In this document: positions 33,770 through 42,352 of the stretch, piece by piece
Layout of the letters: every line of letters begins with the position of its first letter
Position numbering within the stretch: the stretch's first letter is position 1
Assembly (NCBI GenBank): GCA_018402525.1
Contig: JAGYIR010000011.1
Coordinates: forward strand, 62,001-126,000
Direction of reading: 5' to 3'
Origin: Crocinitomicaceae bacterium
GTDB lineage: Bacteria > Bacteroidota > Bacteroidia > Flavobacteriales_D > Crocinitomicaceae
Length of the DNA stretch: 64,000 nt
Translations under genes and position numbers: made by a program
Notes under the pieces: model-generated
What the model was told of the DNA's origin: nothing
Database searches by the model: none
What the model saw: the letters and a program-made list of their open reading frames with translations, nothing else

Positions 33770-34927
33770 TTATGATTGTATCAACAACGTCCCCTTCTTA
33801 ATCTCACTTAGCCTCTGCACCAAATACTCAATCTGTGCAACTGAATTAAACGCCTGAAACGAAAAGCGGATGTAGCATTTGTCGGCTTGGCGCATGATTG
33901 GAATTTCGATGCGGTATTTTTCAAACAACAAGCGCTGTAGCTTTTCGGGTTCTTTCGTTTTTATTTCGACACTGCACATTTGCCCGAAAAATTCCTCGGT
34001 TAAAGGCGCTAAAGGTTGTGCATTGAGTAATTCGAACAGTGGGGGAGCGGCAGCTAATACATTGTCTTTGGATTTCTCAGAAACATTCTTCCAGTCGTGC
34101 TTTTGCATGAACTCAATGGCTTTTGGAACGGTTAGATAAGCTGAAAAATCACGTGTTCCATTGAATTGGTGATAATCAAAAAACTTTGAATCGCTTGGTG
34201 CTGCACTTTGGTAGCCCCAACTGACAATTAATGGGTCGAGTATGGACTGAAATTCAGGCTTCGCGTACAGAAACGAGCAACCTTTCGGCGTCATCATCCA
34301 TTTGTGACAAGCGCCCGTGTAGAAATCGGCTTGCAAGTCGGCAAGGTCTAAATCGATGTGTCCAGGAACATGCGCGCCATCGACAACGGTTATTAATCCT
34401 CGTTTTTTTGCTTCCTCACAAATCTCTTTGACAGGGAAGATCAATGCTGTCGTGCTTGTAATTTGACTGATAAATACCACTTTCGTCTTCTCAGAATATC
34501 CTTTCCAAAATTCCTCAATAAATGCTTCTTTGCTTGTTAATGGAAGACTAATCGGTTGCTGAATGTACTTCGCACCAGCGGCTTTGCAGTAATAGTTCCA
34601 TGTTCGGTCAATAGCGCCGTATTCCAGGTTTGTACTGAGCACTTCGTCACCAGCAGCTAGCTTCATGTTTTTGGCTAGCAGGTTTACCGCATGCGTTGGA
34701 TTGGGGACAAACACCAAATCATTCGCATCGCAATTGATAAACTTGGCCAAAGCTGAACGGGAGTTTTTTAGGTAATTAACACCCTCAAAAGCGATAAATT
34801 GAACAGGTTCCTTCTCCAATAAATACTGCCATTGGATGTAATCCTCAAATACTTCTTTGGGGCAGGCTCCAAATGAACCAAAATTGAGAAAGGTGATGTC
34901 GCTGTCGAGTAAAAAGAGGTCTTTCAT
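33770..34927 (-). CDS. Class V aminotransferase-fold PLP enzyme (isopenicillin N epimerase-like)
   Basis: This 385-aa fold-type I PLP protein begins with FLNFGSFGACPKEVFEDY, the N-terminal signature of isopenicillin-N-epimerase/cysteine-desulfurase-like enzymes. D in VVDGAHVPGHIDLD contacts the cofactor, and the Schiff-base lysine sits in GACHKWMMTPKG. The reaction cannot be named from sequence: relatives include epimerases, desulfurases and EgtE-type lyases. There are no Suf or beta-lactam genes nearby. It leads a two-gene leftward unit with an unknown protein. Confidence 0.85.
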   Translation of the reverse strand: MKDLFLLDSDITFLNFGSFGACPKEVFEDYIQWQYLLEKEPVQFIAFEGVNYLKNSRSALAKFINCDANDLVFVPNPTHAVNLLAKNMKLAAGDEVLSTNLEYGAIDRTWNYYCKAAGAKYIQQPISLPLTSKEAFIEEFWKGYSEKTKVVFISQITSTTALIFPVKEICEEAKKRGLITVVDGAHVPGHIDLDLADLQADFYTGACHKWMMTPKGCSFLYAKPEFQSILDPLIVSWGYQSAAPSDSKFFDYHQFNGTRDFSAYLTVPKAIEFMQKHDWKNVSEKSKDNVLAAAPPLFELLNAQPLAPLTEEFFGQMCSVEIKTKEPEKLQRLLFEKYRIEIPIMRQADKCYIRFSFQAFNSVAQIEYLVQRLSEIKKGTLLIQS

Positions 34928-35010
34928 GCGTGTTTTTGGATAAAGGTAGGAATTATTGGAATTCTGTGAATCTGTTTTTACTGCAATGGTAGATGTGTGA
35001 TTGACTTATG

Positions 35011-35168
35011 TTGTGAGGTTTAACCGCTAAGACGCAAAGAATCGGGAAGTGGTTACTGGCGAAGAAAGAACACCAAGAAGTCGTCTTTAGACGACTTGTG
35101 ATACTTAGCGATCTTTTTTCGCCGAGTTTATTTACAGAACCCTTAGCGTCTTAGCGGTTAAACCACGC
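35011..35168. repeat. Dispersed palindromic element, copy 3 (inverted)
   Basis: GAGGTTTAACCGCTAAGACGC at the left and GCGTCTTAGCGGTTAAACC at the right are near-perfect inverted ends (about 18 bp). The central hairpin AAGTCGTCTTTAGACGACTT is at 35078-35097. The reverse complement of this element aligns with copy 2 over nearly its whole length. Confidence 0.85.
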
Positions 35169-35190
35169 ATGGGGCTCACCAAAAGCTAAA

Positions 35191-35622
35191 CTACGCCTCA
35201 ACTTCTCCTTCCGTTTCCACATCTCCACCAGTGACAGTGCCAACGGCAATTTCTCCCAAATGTACCATCATACGTTCCAAGCAAATCGTTAAAATACGCT
35301 TATTGACATCTGCTGAAATAGTCGTATACGTTTTAAACTCCTCTACTGTAAATTGCCCCAGAATCAATCCAGTTAATCGGTGTTTGAAGGTGTTGTCTTT
35401 TAGAAATAGGTTGGTCACAAACGTCCGCTGTTTCCCTTTTGATAACTCTAAGAATCCTTTATTGAACTTAAGCACATGGTCGGACACAAACGCCAATAAC
35501 AAATGATGCTGCATTTTAATAATGGGGCGCAAGGTCTCATTTTGAAACGATTCGTTCAGGTTGGTTTGATCCCCTACAAGAGCGGATTCAACAACGGGGC
35601 GCAGTGCAATTCTTTTATCCAT
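35191..35622 (-). CDS. Conserved Bacteroidota protein of unknown function
   Basis: This 143-aa mostly helical protein has the pattern FQNETLRPIIKMQHHLL, then F..GL..GQFTVEEFKTY, and an acidic tail. I recall related Bacteroidota proteins sometimes labelled 'glyoxalase', but no vicinal-oxygen-chelate motif is visible, so I do not use that name. The first ATG is at 35622; a TTG ten codons upstream is less likely. It is divergent from the thioredoxin gene, with about 100 bp between. Confidence 0.65.
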   Translation of the reverse strand: MDKRIALRPVVESALVGDQTNLNESFQNETLRPIIKMQHHLLLAFVSDHVLKFNKGFLELSKGKQRTFVTNLFLKDNTFKHRLTGLILGQFTVEEFKTYTTISADVNKRILTICLERMMVHLGEIAVGTVTGGDVETEGEVEA

Positions 35623-35725
35623 GGCGTAAATTAATGTCACGAAATTACGCAAAAAGCCGCTACGTGACTTTGGTTACAATCCATGCGTATGAGAATATCG
35701 ATCTTTGTAGAAAATTAGTAAACAC

Positions 35726-36085
35726 ATGGCGACAATTAATTTAAGTTCAGAAAAATTTAAATCAGATATATTTGATTACACGGCATCTCAAGAATGGGAT
35801 TACAAAGATGATGTTCCCGCAATCATTGACTTTTATGCGGACTGGTGTGGGCCGTGCAAGATGGTAGCACCTATTTTAGAGGAATTATCCGAAGAATACG
35901 CTGGAAAATTAAAAATTTACAAAGTAAATACAGAGGTTGAACAAGAGCTCTCTGGTGTCTTTCAGATTCGCAGCATTCCAAGTATTTTGTTTATTCCAGT
36001 AGGAGGGAAGCAGCCTATGATGCAGGCCGGTGCCTTGCCAAAAGGAGCATTAAAAGAAATAATTGAAAAAGAGTTGATTTCATAA
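35726..36085 (+). CDS. trxA: Thioredoxin
   Basis: This 119-aa protein has the active site W40-C41-G-P-C44-K within FYADWCGPCKMVAP, the cis-proline loop RSIPSILF, and the usual length plus a ~15-residue N-terminal extension. It would be reduced by the TrxB encoded at 12834-13781. It is monocistronic, ending at a strong terminator. It could also belong to the thioredoxin-like group with specialised partners, but no signal peptide is present, so it is cytoplasmic. Confidence 0.93.
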   Translation: MATINLSSEKFKSDIFDYTASQEWDYKDDVPAIIDFYADWCGPCKMVAPILEELSEEYAGKLKIYKVNTEVEQELSGVFQIRSIPSILFIPVGGKQPMMQAGALPKGALKEIIEKELIS

Positions 36086-36110
36086 TAAGTTAAGTTTCGT
36101 TTAAATGATT

Positions 36111-36143
36111 AGCCGTCCGACTCAGAGTTGGATGGCTTTTTTT
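36111..36143 (+). terminator. Factor-independent terminator of trxA
   Basis: AGCCGTCCGACT (36111-36122), loop CAG, and AGTTGGATGGCT (36126-36137) give a 12-bp stem with two wobbles. A run of Ts follows through 36143. Confidence 0.85.
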
Positions 36144-36160
36144 GTTGATTTTTTTTCATT

Positions 36161-36328
36161 ATTGTCCGATAAAAGTTTTATAGACCTCTCCCGATGGTCA
36201 AGGTGACAGTTCGGAGAGGTAATTATTAAGGTCATGTGGGGTGATATTTTGACAAAGTCACCTCGAATGCCTGTCTGACTGGCGCAGAACAGGCAGGAAA
36301 TGAGAGGTCTCAGCTTTTATCGGACAAT
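36161..36328. mobile_element. MITE-like element with 15-bp terminal inverted repeats
   Basis: ATTGTCCGATAAAAG (36161-36175) and its exact reverse complement (36314-36328) bound a 168-bp non-coding unit. Sub-terminal GACCTCTC/GAGAGGTC extend the symmetry. Inside lies CCTGTCTG...CAGGCAGG (36270-36297), related to the insert in dispersed-repeat copy 1. There is no transposase and no clear target duplication. It looks like a non-autonomous element mobilised in trans, or a large structured RNA. The rest of the 36144-36433 spacer has only a promoter candidate. Confidence 0.6.
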
Positions 36329-36391
36329 ACTGATTTTTTTAGGAATTACAAAACTGACTGCTGTAAACCGGCCTTTGCATAAATATTTTAT

Positions 36392-36399
36392 TATTTTTG
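36392..36399 (+). promoter_or_regulatory. -7 box of the 36434 gene
   Basis: TATTTTTG matches TAnnTTTG, 34 bp before the TTG start at 36434. The nearest TTG upstream is only 14 bp away, shorter than the consensus spacing. Confidence 0.45.
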
Positions 36400-36433
36400 G
36401 AATCTAATACTGTGAAACTAATCAACATTTAAA

Positions 36434-36844
36434 TTGAACTACACTCAAGAAATTAAACTCGAGTTCTGTACGATAGCATTGCGCAACGACGGAATTATTG
36501 AAAACCGTTTTTCCCAAGAAGAACCCTACGAAATCGATGCATATCACGTGCGGGAAATTGCCGATTCTGTTGCATTACTTTCCAAAGGAGAGAAGTGCGT
36601 CGTACTAAATGTAGCAGGGCTCTACGGCTCAATTACCCCAGAAGCGAGAAAAGTCGACATCAACGACGCAGACAAATACACATTAGCCTTAGCGCTCGTT
36701 ATCAGCGAACTTCACCAACGTTTACTCGCCAATTTCTATTTTAAATTAAAACAGGTAAATTACCCCGTAAAAACGTTTAAAAATGAAGGCGATGCGGTAG
36801 AATGGTTGCATCAGCAGGTGAGAGCGAGTCAGATGGTGGGGTAG
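36434..36844 (+). CDS. STAS/SpoIIAA-like hypothetical protein
   Basis: This 136-aa protein starts at TTG 36434. The alternation of strands and helices (CTIALRNDGIIENRF, KCVVLNVAGLYGSITPEAR, ALALVISELHQRLLANFYFKL, KTFKNEGDAVEWL) is like SpoIIAA/STAS-type domains seen in Bacteroidota. No catalytic motif is evident. There is a 52-bp gap to the next rightward gene. Function unknown. Confidence 0.6.
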   Translation: MNYTQEIKLEFCTIALRNDGIIENRFSQEEPYEIDAYHVREIADSVALLSKGEKCVVLNVAGLYGSITPEARKVDINDADKYTLALALVISELHQRLLANFYFKLKQVNYPVKTFKNEGDAVEWLHQQVRASQMVG

Positions 36845-36896
36845 TTTCGCCAATCTCTTTTTTTTTTAGTGGTTTTATATAGTCGCGGCAAAATTT

Positions 36897-37412
36897 ATGT
36901 TTGAATATGAAGAAAATGAGGGGTTCGGTGCTTACAAAAAAGTACCTGTCTACATTAAAGCAGTTGAAATAACTGATTTAGTTGATAAAATTGTCACTTT
37001 CATTAATGAATCCATTGACCTAAATCTTGAAGAAACGGAATTATTAATGGCGAAATCATATGCTGACGACATTGTTTTGAACGCTCAAACTATTGTTGCA
37101 AAAATTGCTGGAGCCGAGTCTGGAGAATTATATGACATAAAGATGGAAAACGCTTCACTCATTAGAAAAGCAGCGCGTGAAATCAGTACAAATTGCACAG
37201 GATTAAAAATGTTTGAAATTAAAGGATTTGATTATTTAGATTTACTGCGGGAAGAAATGGAATCATTTCGTGTTGAATTCGCTGAATGGGTGAAATCGTT
37301 TGATCCATGGAATTATCATATTGACAGATGGGGTTTATTTAATCCTCCCGGAGTTAATTACGACGACCACGATCCAGATGATGATTTCTCTATTGAGGGC
37401 GATGATTTTTAG
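36897..37412 (+). CDS. Hypothetical acidic protein
   Basis: This 171-aa soluble protein is mostly helical, with a strongly acidic C-terminus (DDHDPDDDFSIEGDDF). The DADDIVL-like stretch MAKSYADDIVLNAQTIVAKIAG and a REISTNCTGLKMFEIKGFDYLDLLREEME helix pair are visible; no known domain. It could be a partner or immunity-type protein, but nothing beside it supports that. Start ATG 36897. A 168-bp AT-rich gap follows with nothing notable. Confidence 0.55.
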   Translation: MFEYEENEGFGAYKKVPVYIKAVEITDLVDKIVTFINESIDLNLEETELLMAKSYADDIVLNAQTIVAKIAGAESGELYDIKMENASLIRKAAREISTNCTGLKMFEIKGFDYLDLLREEMESFRVEFAEWVKSFDPWNYHIDRWGLFNPPGVNYDDHDPDDDFSIEGDDF

Positions 37413-37580
37413 GGAAGGGATTAAACGATAGAACGCGTGGAGCAATTTACACATAACGTCGAATTATGCTAACAAAAATGATTTTCATACTGTCTCATAA
37501 TTAATATTATGTTAAATAGATAAATATGCTAATTTCAGCTAACATACCAAACTACTGCTATTCTTCTTATATTTAGCCAC

Positions 37581-38054
37581 ATGAAAAGCTTCTACATCTT
37601 ATCCTTTATTTGTGCGGGAGTTATTTTGCTGTCACTTTTTCTGCCGTATGAGGAAACCTATTACACTGCACCACAATCAACATACAACAACGATCATGAG
37701 TTTAAAACCGGTTTAGATATCTTCATTGCCACTGTTATTCCGATTGTAATCATCGGACTGATCATTGGTTTAAATAGAATTCGTGAGAATCTGGCAACTG
37801 CAATTATAGGTTTGTTGCTTGGTCTTTCAAACCTGTTTTATATGGGACTTCTAGCAGTTCTGATTACCTTGAATTTAAACTTTTTTGGACCGTCCCGTAC
37901 CTCTGAGATCGAAATTGGGTACTTTGTCGCGTTGCTCGCCGTTTTGGTGCATACAGCAATCATGGTTATTCACTTGATTCAGGTTATTCGGAATAGAAAA
38001 AAACCTAAGAAGAATCCTATTATTTCGGATGATTTGCTGGATAGAGAATTCTAG
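37581..38054 (+). CDS. Small integral membrane protein
   Basis: This 157-aa protein has hydrophobic segments at ~5-22, 50-66, 74-98 and 113-138 and a basic C-terminal tail (RNRKKPKKNP). The loop after TM1 contains YEETYYTAPQSTYNNDHEF. No family is recognised. Its last 4 bp overlap the 3' end of the convergent P450 gene. Confidence 0.6.
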   Translation: MKSFYILSFICAGVILLSLFLPYEETYYTAPQSTYNNDHEFKTGLDIFIATVIPIVIIGLIIGLNRIRENLATAIIGLLLGLSNLFYMGLLAVLITLNLNFFGPSRTSEIEIGYFVALLAVLVHTAIMVIHLIQVIRNRKKPKKNPIISDDLLDREF

Positions 38055-39454
38055 ACTCTTTTCGTCAATTTCACCTTGTACGGAGATGACATCATCGTAA
38101 ATGCTAGAATCTCGTTGATCTCCTTAGGTTTTGTGACCATTTCCACATTAAAATTCTTGAAAAGCATCGAAAGCACCATTTTTATTTCCAGTAAGGCTAG
38201 GTTTCTACCAGGACAAAATCGGGGTCCTGCGCCAAATGGCATGAATGCGTCTGTATTATGCATGGGACAACGTGAAACAGCTAGCCAACGTTCTGGTTGG
38301 AAAATGTTGGCGTTTGTGAAATACTGCTCGCTCGTCGCTCCGATCTGCGTTTGAAGTACTATACGATGTCCTTTTTCGAACAAATACCCCTCAATTTCAA
38401 TGTCTTCAAAGGGTTCGTTAAGCAACAACGGTGCTACAGGTTTTAAACGCATCGTCTCGTTGGCTACAGCTTCTGCATATTTCAATTTTGAATGATCTTC
38501 GTAGGCTTGAAAACACGTAGCGTCTCCCAAGATGCCGTCTGCTTCCTTTTGTAAGGAGTAGATTGCTTCTGGATACTGTGTTAATTGCTGAATCGACCAT
38601 GCCAAGGTGTGCGCTGTGGTGTCCTCCCCTGCCATTAGCAAGGTTAACAGGTTGCCTTTCACTTCTTCGTCACCAAAGCCTTCCATGGTCTCCGCTGCGA
38701 CTAAAATGGCTTGAAGCACGTTGGTCGGTTCTGTTACTAATTTTGGGTCGTTTGCAATTGCAGATTTTCCGTTCGTAATAATCTCATCGATAAACTTATG
38801 AATTTCCTTCAGTGCATAATCAAATTCTCGAGTTCGCTTTGATTTTACCACCTTGTAAAACGCAATAGGGTCGTTGATGCGTTTGAAAATCACAGGAAAA
38901 ATCTTCTCCAAATGATCTTGAATCACTCCCCCCTGCTCTTCAATCGTGTTCATTTCAATTCCAAACGCCAAGGAAGTCGTGACGTCGACCGTATAGCGCA
39001 GAAAATCTTGCTGAATGTCAATTTCGCGACCTAATTCCGTATCCCTCAACCATTTTCGGTACAAGCGTTCTGTAATTTCTTTTAACTCAGGAAAGAATTG
39101 TTTCTGGTGTTTAACATCAAGACCTTTCGTAATAATTGCGCGGTGTTTCGCCCAATCGTCATGTTCCGCATTGAATAATCCATGAATTCCCTGCTCTCGA
39201 ATCACGCGATTCATCTTTGAAGCACGCTGAAATTCAGTCGGGCGCAACTTTAAAATAGATTGAATTACTTCTGGTTTCGTAACGACAATCAGTTTGACAC
39301 CCGCCAACGTCAACTTAAAAACATCTCCGTGCTCTTTTCTCCACTCCTCAATTTGTCGGTGCAAATTCGGAAGGTCGATACTCAAAATATTACCAATAAA
39401 GGGTAATCCCTTAGGTCCTTTTAGCTGGTTAAATGTTTTTACTTCTCTCTCCAT
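38051..39454 (-). CDS. Cytochrome P450
   Basis: This 467-aa protein has the haem-thiolate motif FGAGPRFCPGR (C414), the I-helix AGEDTT (275-280) and the K-helix ETMR (333-336), all canonical. There is no N-terminal membrane anchor, so it is a soluble bacterial monooxygenase that needs a ferredoxin/reductase pair encoded elsewhere. The PERW meander motif (387-390) is present. It lies 3 bp downstream of a rhodanese lipoprotein gene on the same strand. The substrate is unknown; fatty-acid or terpenoid hydroxylation is only a guess from general family behaviour. Confidence 0.93.
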   Translation of the reverse strand: MEREVKTFNQLKGPKGLPFIGNILSIDLPNLHRQIEEWRKEHGDVFKLTLAGVKLIVVTKPEVIQSILKLRPTEFQRASKMNRVIREQGIHGLFNAEHDDWAKHRAIITKGLDVKHQKQFFPELKEITERLYRKWLRDTELGREIDIQQDFLRYTVDVTTSLAFGIEMNTIEEQGGVIQDHLEKIFPVIFKRINDPIAFYKVVKSKRTREFDYALKEIHKFIDEIITNGKSAIANDPKLVTEPTNVLQAILVAAETMEGFGDEEVKGNLLTLLMAGEDTTAHTLAWSIQQLTQYPEAIYSLQKEADGILGDATCFQAYEDHSKLKYAEAVANETMRLKPVAPLLLNEPFEDIEIEGYLFEKGHRIVLQTQIGATSEQYFTNANIFQPERWLAVSRCPMHNTDAFMPFGAGPRFCPGRNLALLEIKMVLSMLFKNFNVEMVTKPKEINEILAFTMMSSPYKVKLTKRV

Positions 39455-39457
39455 TCA

Positions 39458-39856
39458 TTATTTATGAGGCCATGCGTTGTATCCACCTCTTAAATCGTAG
39501 ACTTCAGTAAACCCCATTGTTTCCAACATTTTTGCTGCGTTTCCACTGCGTCCACCCGAAGCACAATATATCAGCAAAGGTTTTGATTTATCCAATTTAG
39601 CCATTTTTGCTTTGAACTCATCATCGTAAAAATCGATGTTTTTTGCATTGCCAATTCTTCCACCGCTATACTCGCCTGGTGTTCTCACATCAATGAGTTG
39701 TACGTCCTTCTCGGCCATCATCGTCTTAAACTCTTGTGCATTCAAGACTTTCGAGGTCGTCTGGGTCGTTTCTGTTTTTGTCACTGTACGCTGAGCCTCT
39801 GAGCATGAGGAGATTGCCAGCATGCCGATTGTTAAAATTACTAATTTGTTCATCAT
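39458..39856 (-). CDS. Rhodanese-like lipoprotein
   Basis: This 132-aa protein has a signal peptide and lipobox (AISSC, C18), a Thr-rich linker, then a single rhodanese domain from ~38. The active-site loop is YCASGGRSG with C98 as the sulfur-carrying cysteine. VRTPGEYSGGRIGNAKNIDF is the conserved N-terminal part of the domain. It is probably anchored in the envelope and may handle sulfane sulfur or redox-active thiols. It precedes the P450 gene by 3 bp. Confidence 0.85.
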   Translation of the reverse strand: MMNKLVILTIGMLAISSCSEAQRTVTKTETTQTTSKVLNAQEFKTMMAEKDVQLIDVRTPGEYSGGRIGNAKNIDFYDDEFKAKMAKLDKSKPLLIYCASGGRSGNAAKMLETMGFTEVYDLRGGYNAWPHK

Positions 39857-39928
39857 GTATTTTATTAATTTCAGTAAACGTAGGGAATATTAGCCCAGGC
39901 AAAGTAACCAAAGTTACAGAGTTTAGCG

Positions 39929-39936
39929 TATTTTTG
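39929..39936 (+). promoter_or_regulatory. -7 box of the DUF4268 gene
   Basis: TATTTTTG, matching TAnnTTTG, ends 26 bp before the ATG at 39963. No clear -33 element. Confidence 0.45.
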
Positions 39937-39962
39937 CAATAATTCAATGAAATCATTTACAC

Positions 39963-40427
39963 ATGTTATCAAAAGAAGCACTTAAGGAAAAAAACACTGA
40001 ATTTTGGACGCAGTTCAGAAAATCAATGAACAGTCAACCTTCTGCTTCTGGTCGTCAAGTCAACTGGATCAACTACCCTACTGGCGTGAAGGATGTATAC
40101 ATGCGTATGGAAGTCGACGGGAAAGGTGCACGTGTTTGTTTTGATATTCAACCAAAAGACGATGGCGTTCGCGCAATTATCTGGGAACAAATGATGGAAT
40201 TGAAAAACCTCATGCAGACCGAAATGGGAATTGAGGCGGATTTCAATGAGAAAAGTCATTACTGGAACGAACGATTGATTTCCCGTATCAAGTGGGAGGA
40301 CAATAGGCTGAATTACTTCAATGACGAGGATATTCCCAAAATTATAGCATTCTTAAAGGACAAACTGGTACGCTTCGATAAGTTTTACCAAGAATACAAA
40401 GACATATTGATCAATCTGACTAGTTAA
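39963..40427 (+). CDS. DUF4268 domain protein
   Basis: This 154-aa protein matches DUF4268: FWTQFRKSMN near the N-terminus, VYMRMEVDGKGARVCFDI in the middle, and a W..R..FY-type C-terminus. The domain is found alone or at the end of nuclease-like proteins. Here it stands alone with no restriction or defence genes nearby. It has its own promoter and is divergent from the rhodanese-P450 pair. Function unknown. Confidence 0.8.
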   Translation: MLSKEALKEKNTEFWTQFRKSMNSQPSASGRQVNWINYPTGVKDVYMRMEVDGKGARVCFDIQPKDDGVRAIIWEQMMELKNLMQTEMGIEADFNEKSHYWNERLISRIKWEDNRLNYFNDEDIPKIIAFLKDKLVRFDKFYQEYKDILINLTS

Positions 40428-40438
40428 ATCCTTTTCAT

Positions 40439-40446
40439 TATTTTTG
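40439..40446 (+). promoter_or_regulatory. -7 box directly before the T9SS cargo gene
   Basis: TATTTTTG ends 4 bp before ATG 40451, which implies a leaderless or near-leaderless transcript if used. A TTG lies 29 bp upstream, outside the normal spacing. Confidence 0.35.
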
Positions 40447-40450
40447 ACCT

Positions 40451-41254
40451 ATGATAAAGACCTTACATACATTAAGTTTTATTTTAATTGGAGCTGTATT
40501 AAATGCTCAAACAGAGATCTATAACGAAGATTTTGAATCTGGAATTCCAGCAACGTATACCCTAGTTGATAATGATGGAAATACACCCAATGCAGCTGTT
40601 GCAGAATATACAGATGCATGGATTGGAATTGTGGATCCGGACAATGATGGGAACCACATAGCAGCATCGACTTCTTACTTTGAGCCTACTGGAGAAGCGA
40701 GTAGATGGTTGATTACTCCATCGATCAATTTGGGTGCTTTTGGAAATTTCTTGTATTGGGATGCACGGTCTCACGACCCTTCTTTTCCAGACGGATATAG
40801 AATTCTTGTTTCTCGCACAGATACCCAATTATCGAGCTTTACAGATACACTTTACTTGATTTTTCAAGAAGTAGCAAAAGATTGGCAAAGTCGCTCAGCA
40901 AATTTGAGCGAAATCGGACTGGACAACGAAACAGTACACATTGCTTTTATCAATGAGACCGACAACGGATTTAAATTGTATTTGGACAATATTCGCGTTG
41001 AAATGGAAGATCCTGTTGGATTGAATGAAACAGCTACAATGAACATTCGAATATTTCCAAATCCAACTACAGACGTAATTACGGTGACAGGAATAGACAA
41101 TATTCAATCCGTGTCGATGTATGGAATGGATGGAAAACTGTTGTTGAAGTCTAATGGAAACAAGGTTTCTCTGCAACATTTAACTTCCGGAAAGTACATT
41201 GTGGAAGTTCAGAGTGAAACTGATATCGTTCGCTCGACCGTTGTTAAATACTAA
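40451..41254 (+). CDS. T9SS-secreted protein with cleaved-adhesin/choice-of-anchor J domain
   Basis: This 267-aa protein has a signal peptide (1-19, ending VLNAQ). A jelly-roll domain (~22-185: IYNEDFESGIPATYTLVDND ... RWLITPSINLG ... LYLDNIRVE) is typical of choice-of-anchor J/cleaved adhesin modules. A type A sorting domain (~195-267) has FPNPTTDVITV and GKYIVEVQS. The sorting domain sends it through the type IX secretion system to the surface or medium. It has no catalytic domain, so it is likely a binding or structural surface protein. Its 3' end overlaps the convergent lipoprotein gene by 4 bp. Confidence 0.85.
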   Translation: MIKTLHTLSFILIGAVLNAQTEIYNEDFESGIPATYTLVDNDGNTPNAAVAEYTDAWIGIVDPDNDGNHIAASTSYFEPTGEASRWLITPSINLGAFGNFLYWDARSHDPSFPDGYRILVSRTDTQLSSFTDTLYLIFQEVAKDWQSRSANLSEIGLDNETVHIAFINETDNGFKLYLDNIRVEMEDPVGLNETATMNIRIFPNPTTDVITVTGIDNIQSVSMYGMDGKLLLKSNGNKVSLQHLTSGKYIVEVQSETDIVRSTVVKY

Positions 41255-41673
41255 AGCTCTGGAAACGGAATTAATTGAATCGAAATCTGGATGTCTGAAT
41301 CGGGTTTTGCTTGGAGCAATACGCTGTCTTCGGTGATGTAAGGGAATTCAACGCTCCAAATTTCACCTTGTTTAAAATCAATCGTCATCGAACTCGTTTT
41401 AGAGCTCAAATCGAAATATCCTTTTCGCACAGGTTTGCGGGTTAAATCACGCATTGGAATATAATCACAATGCCCGTTGTGATGAAATACGAAAATATCC
41501 TTATCAATAATGTCAACAGGAGCAATGTTCGCATTGTCCACAATCACCTTGTTGACGAGCCATACTTTGCTATTCGAATCGGTAAAAAGCGTTGTGTAAT
41601 CCACTGTGTCCAAATCGATACCATTCGTGCACGAAGACAACACCAAAGGAAATATGAACCAAAGTCGACTCAT
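41251..41673 (-). CDS. Hypothetical lipoprotein
   Basis: This 140-aa protein has a signal peptide and a lipobox LVLSSC (C15). A region of beta-type sequence (VWLVNKVIVDNANIAPVDIIDKDIFVFHHNGHCDYIPM) fits a lipocalin-like small-ligand barrel, but this is only a shape impression. It overlaps the upstream lipoprotein stop by one base (TAATG), so the two are coupled. It ends a four-gene leftward unit headed by pyrD. Confidence 0.65.
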   Translation of the reverse strand: MSRLWFIFPLVLSSCTNGIDLDTVDYTTLFTDSNSKVWLVNKVIVDNANIAPVDIIDKDIFVFHHNGHCDYIPMRDLTRKPVRKGYFDLSSKTSSMTIDFKQGEIWSVEFPYITEDSVLLQAKPDSDIQISIQLIPFPEL

Positions 41674-42332
41674 TAAAACAACATGGCATTAGACATAAGC
41701 GATTGGTATACGATTTCTGAGATCGAATCTTTCACCGCTGCCTTGACGCTCCCATGTCCACCTCCGCCATCAATGGCTTCGACTGATTTAAAACGATAGC
41801 GTTTATCTTCCCACTCGAATAAGCAATTTAAAAAGGCTTCGTCTTCTGGGATGTAGAACCGAACAACCAAATCCTTCACTCCCGAAGCACTTTCTCGCGT
41901 TGCGATTAAGTTACCCCTGAACCCATTCACTTTGACCAATTTATCGTTTTCACGTTCAAATACAATTAGGTGCCGCATCGGAAGTGGCTCTGCTTGACCT
42001 TTAATGACAGTTAATGCTTTAATTTGTAGCATAAATGCGTCCTTTAATTCGATATCATTTCGAAAAGGCATCAATTTAAAGTTTTTTGAGCTGCACAATG
42101 CAAATGGGCTCCCTTCTATTTCAACGGTATCACAAATGTCTAGCTCTTTTAGCAGGCCAAATTCAAGTGAACTTTGAGTTTCTGCACCATCGAATAGGTT
42201 TTCGATGTGCTCAATTTCCCCAACCTTCAATCCATCGTCTGGTGTATCAGGTGACTCTTCTCCTCCATCTTTACAAGATAATAGCGCCGTCACTAGCAGA
42301 AATCCGAAAGTAAGCTGTTTCATAAAGTTCAT
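41673..42332 (-). CDS. Hypothetical lipoprotein
   Basis: This 219-aa protein has a signal peptide and a lipobox ALLSC (C20), followed by an acidic linker (KDGGEESPDTPDDG). The mature part is mixed, with ELDICDTVEIEGSPFALCSSKNF and a glycine-rich IDGGGGHGSVKAA near the end. It is not recognised. It lies 20 bp downstream of the HMG-CoA lyase gene and probably shares its transcript. Confidence 0.65.
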   Translation of the reverse strand: MNFMKQLTFGFLLVTALLSCKDGGEESPDTPDDGLKVGEIEHIENLFDGAETQSSLEFGLLKELDICDTVEIEGSPFALCSSKNFKLMPFRNDIELKDAFMLQIKALTVIKGQAEPLPMRHLIVFERENDKLVKVNGFRGNLIATRESASGVKDLVVRFYIPEDEAFLNCLFEWEDKRYRFKSVEAIDGGGGHGSVKAAVKDSISEIVYQSLMSNAMLF

Positions 42333-42352
42333 AATTCAAAAAGTAGGATTAG

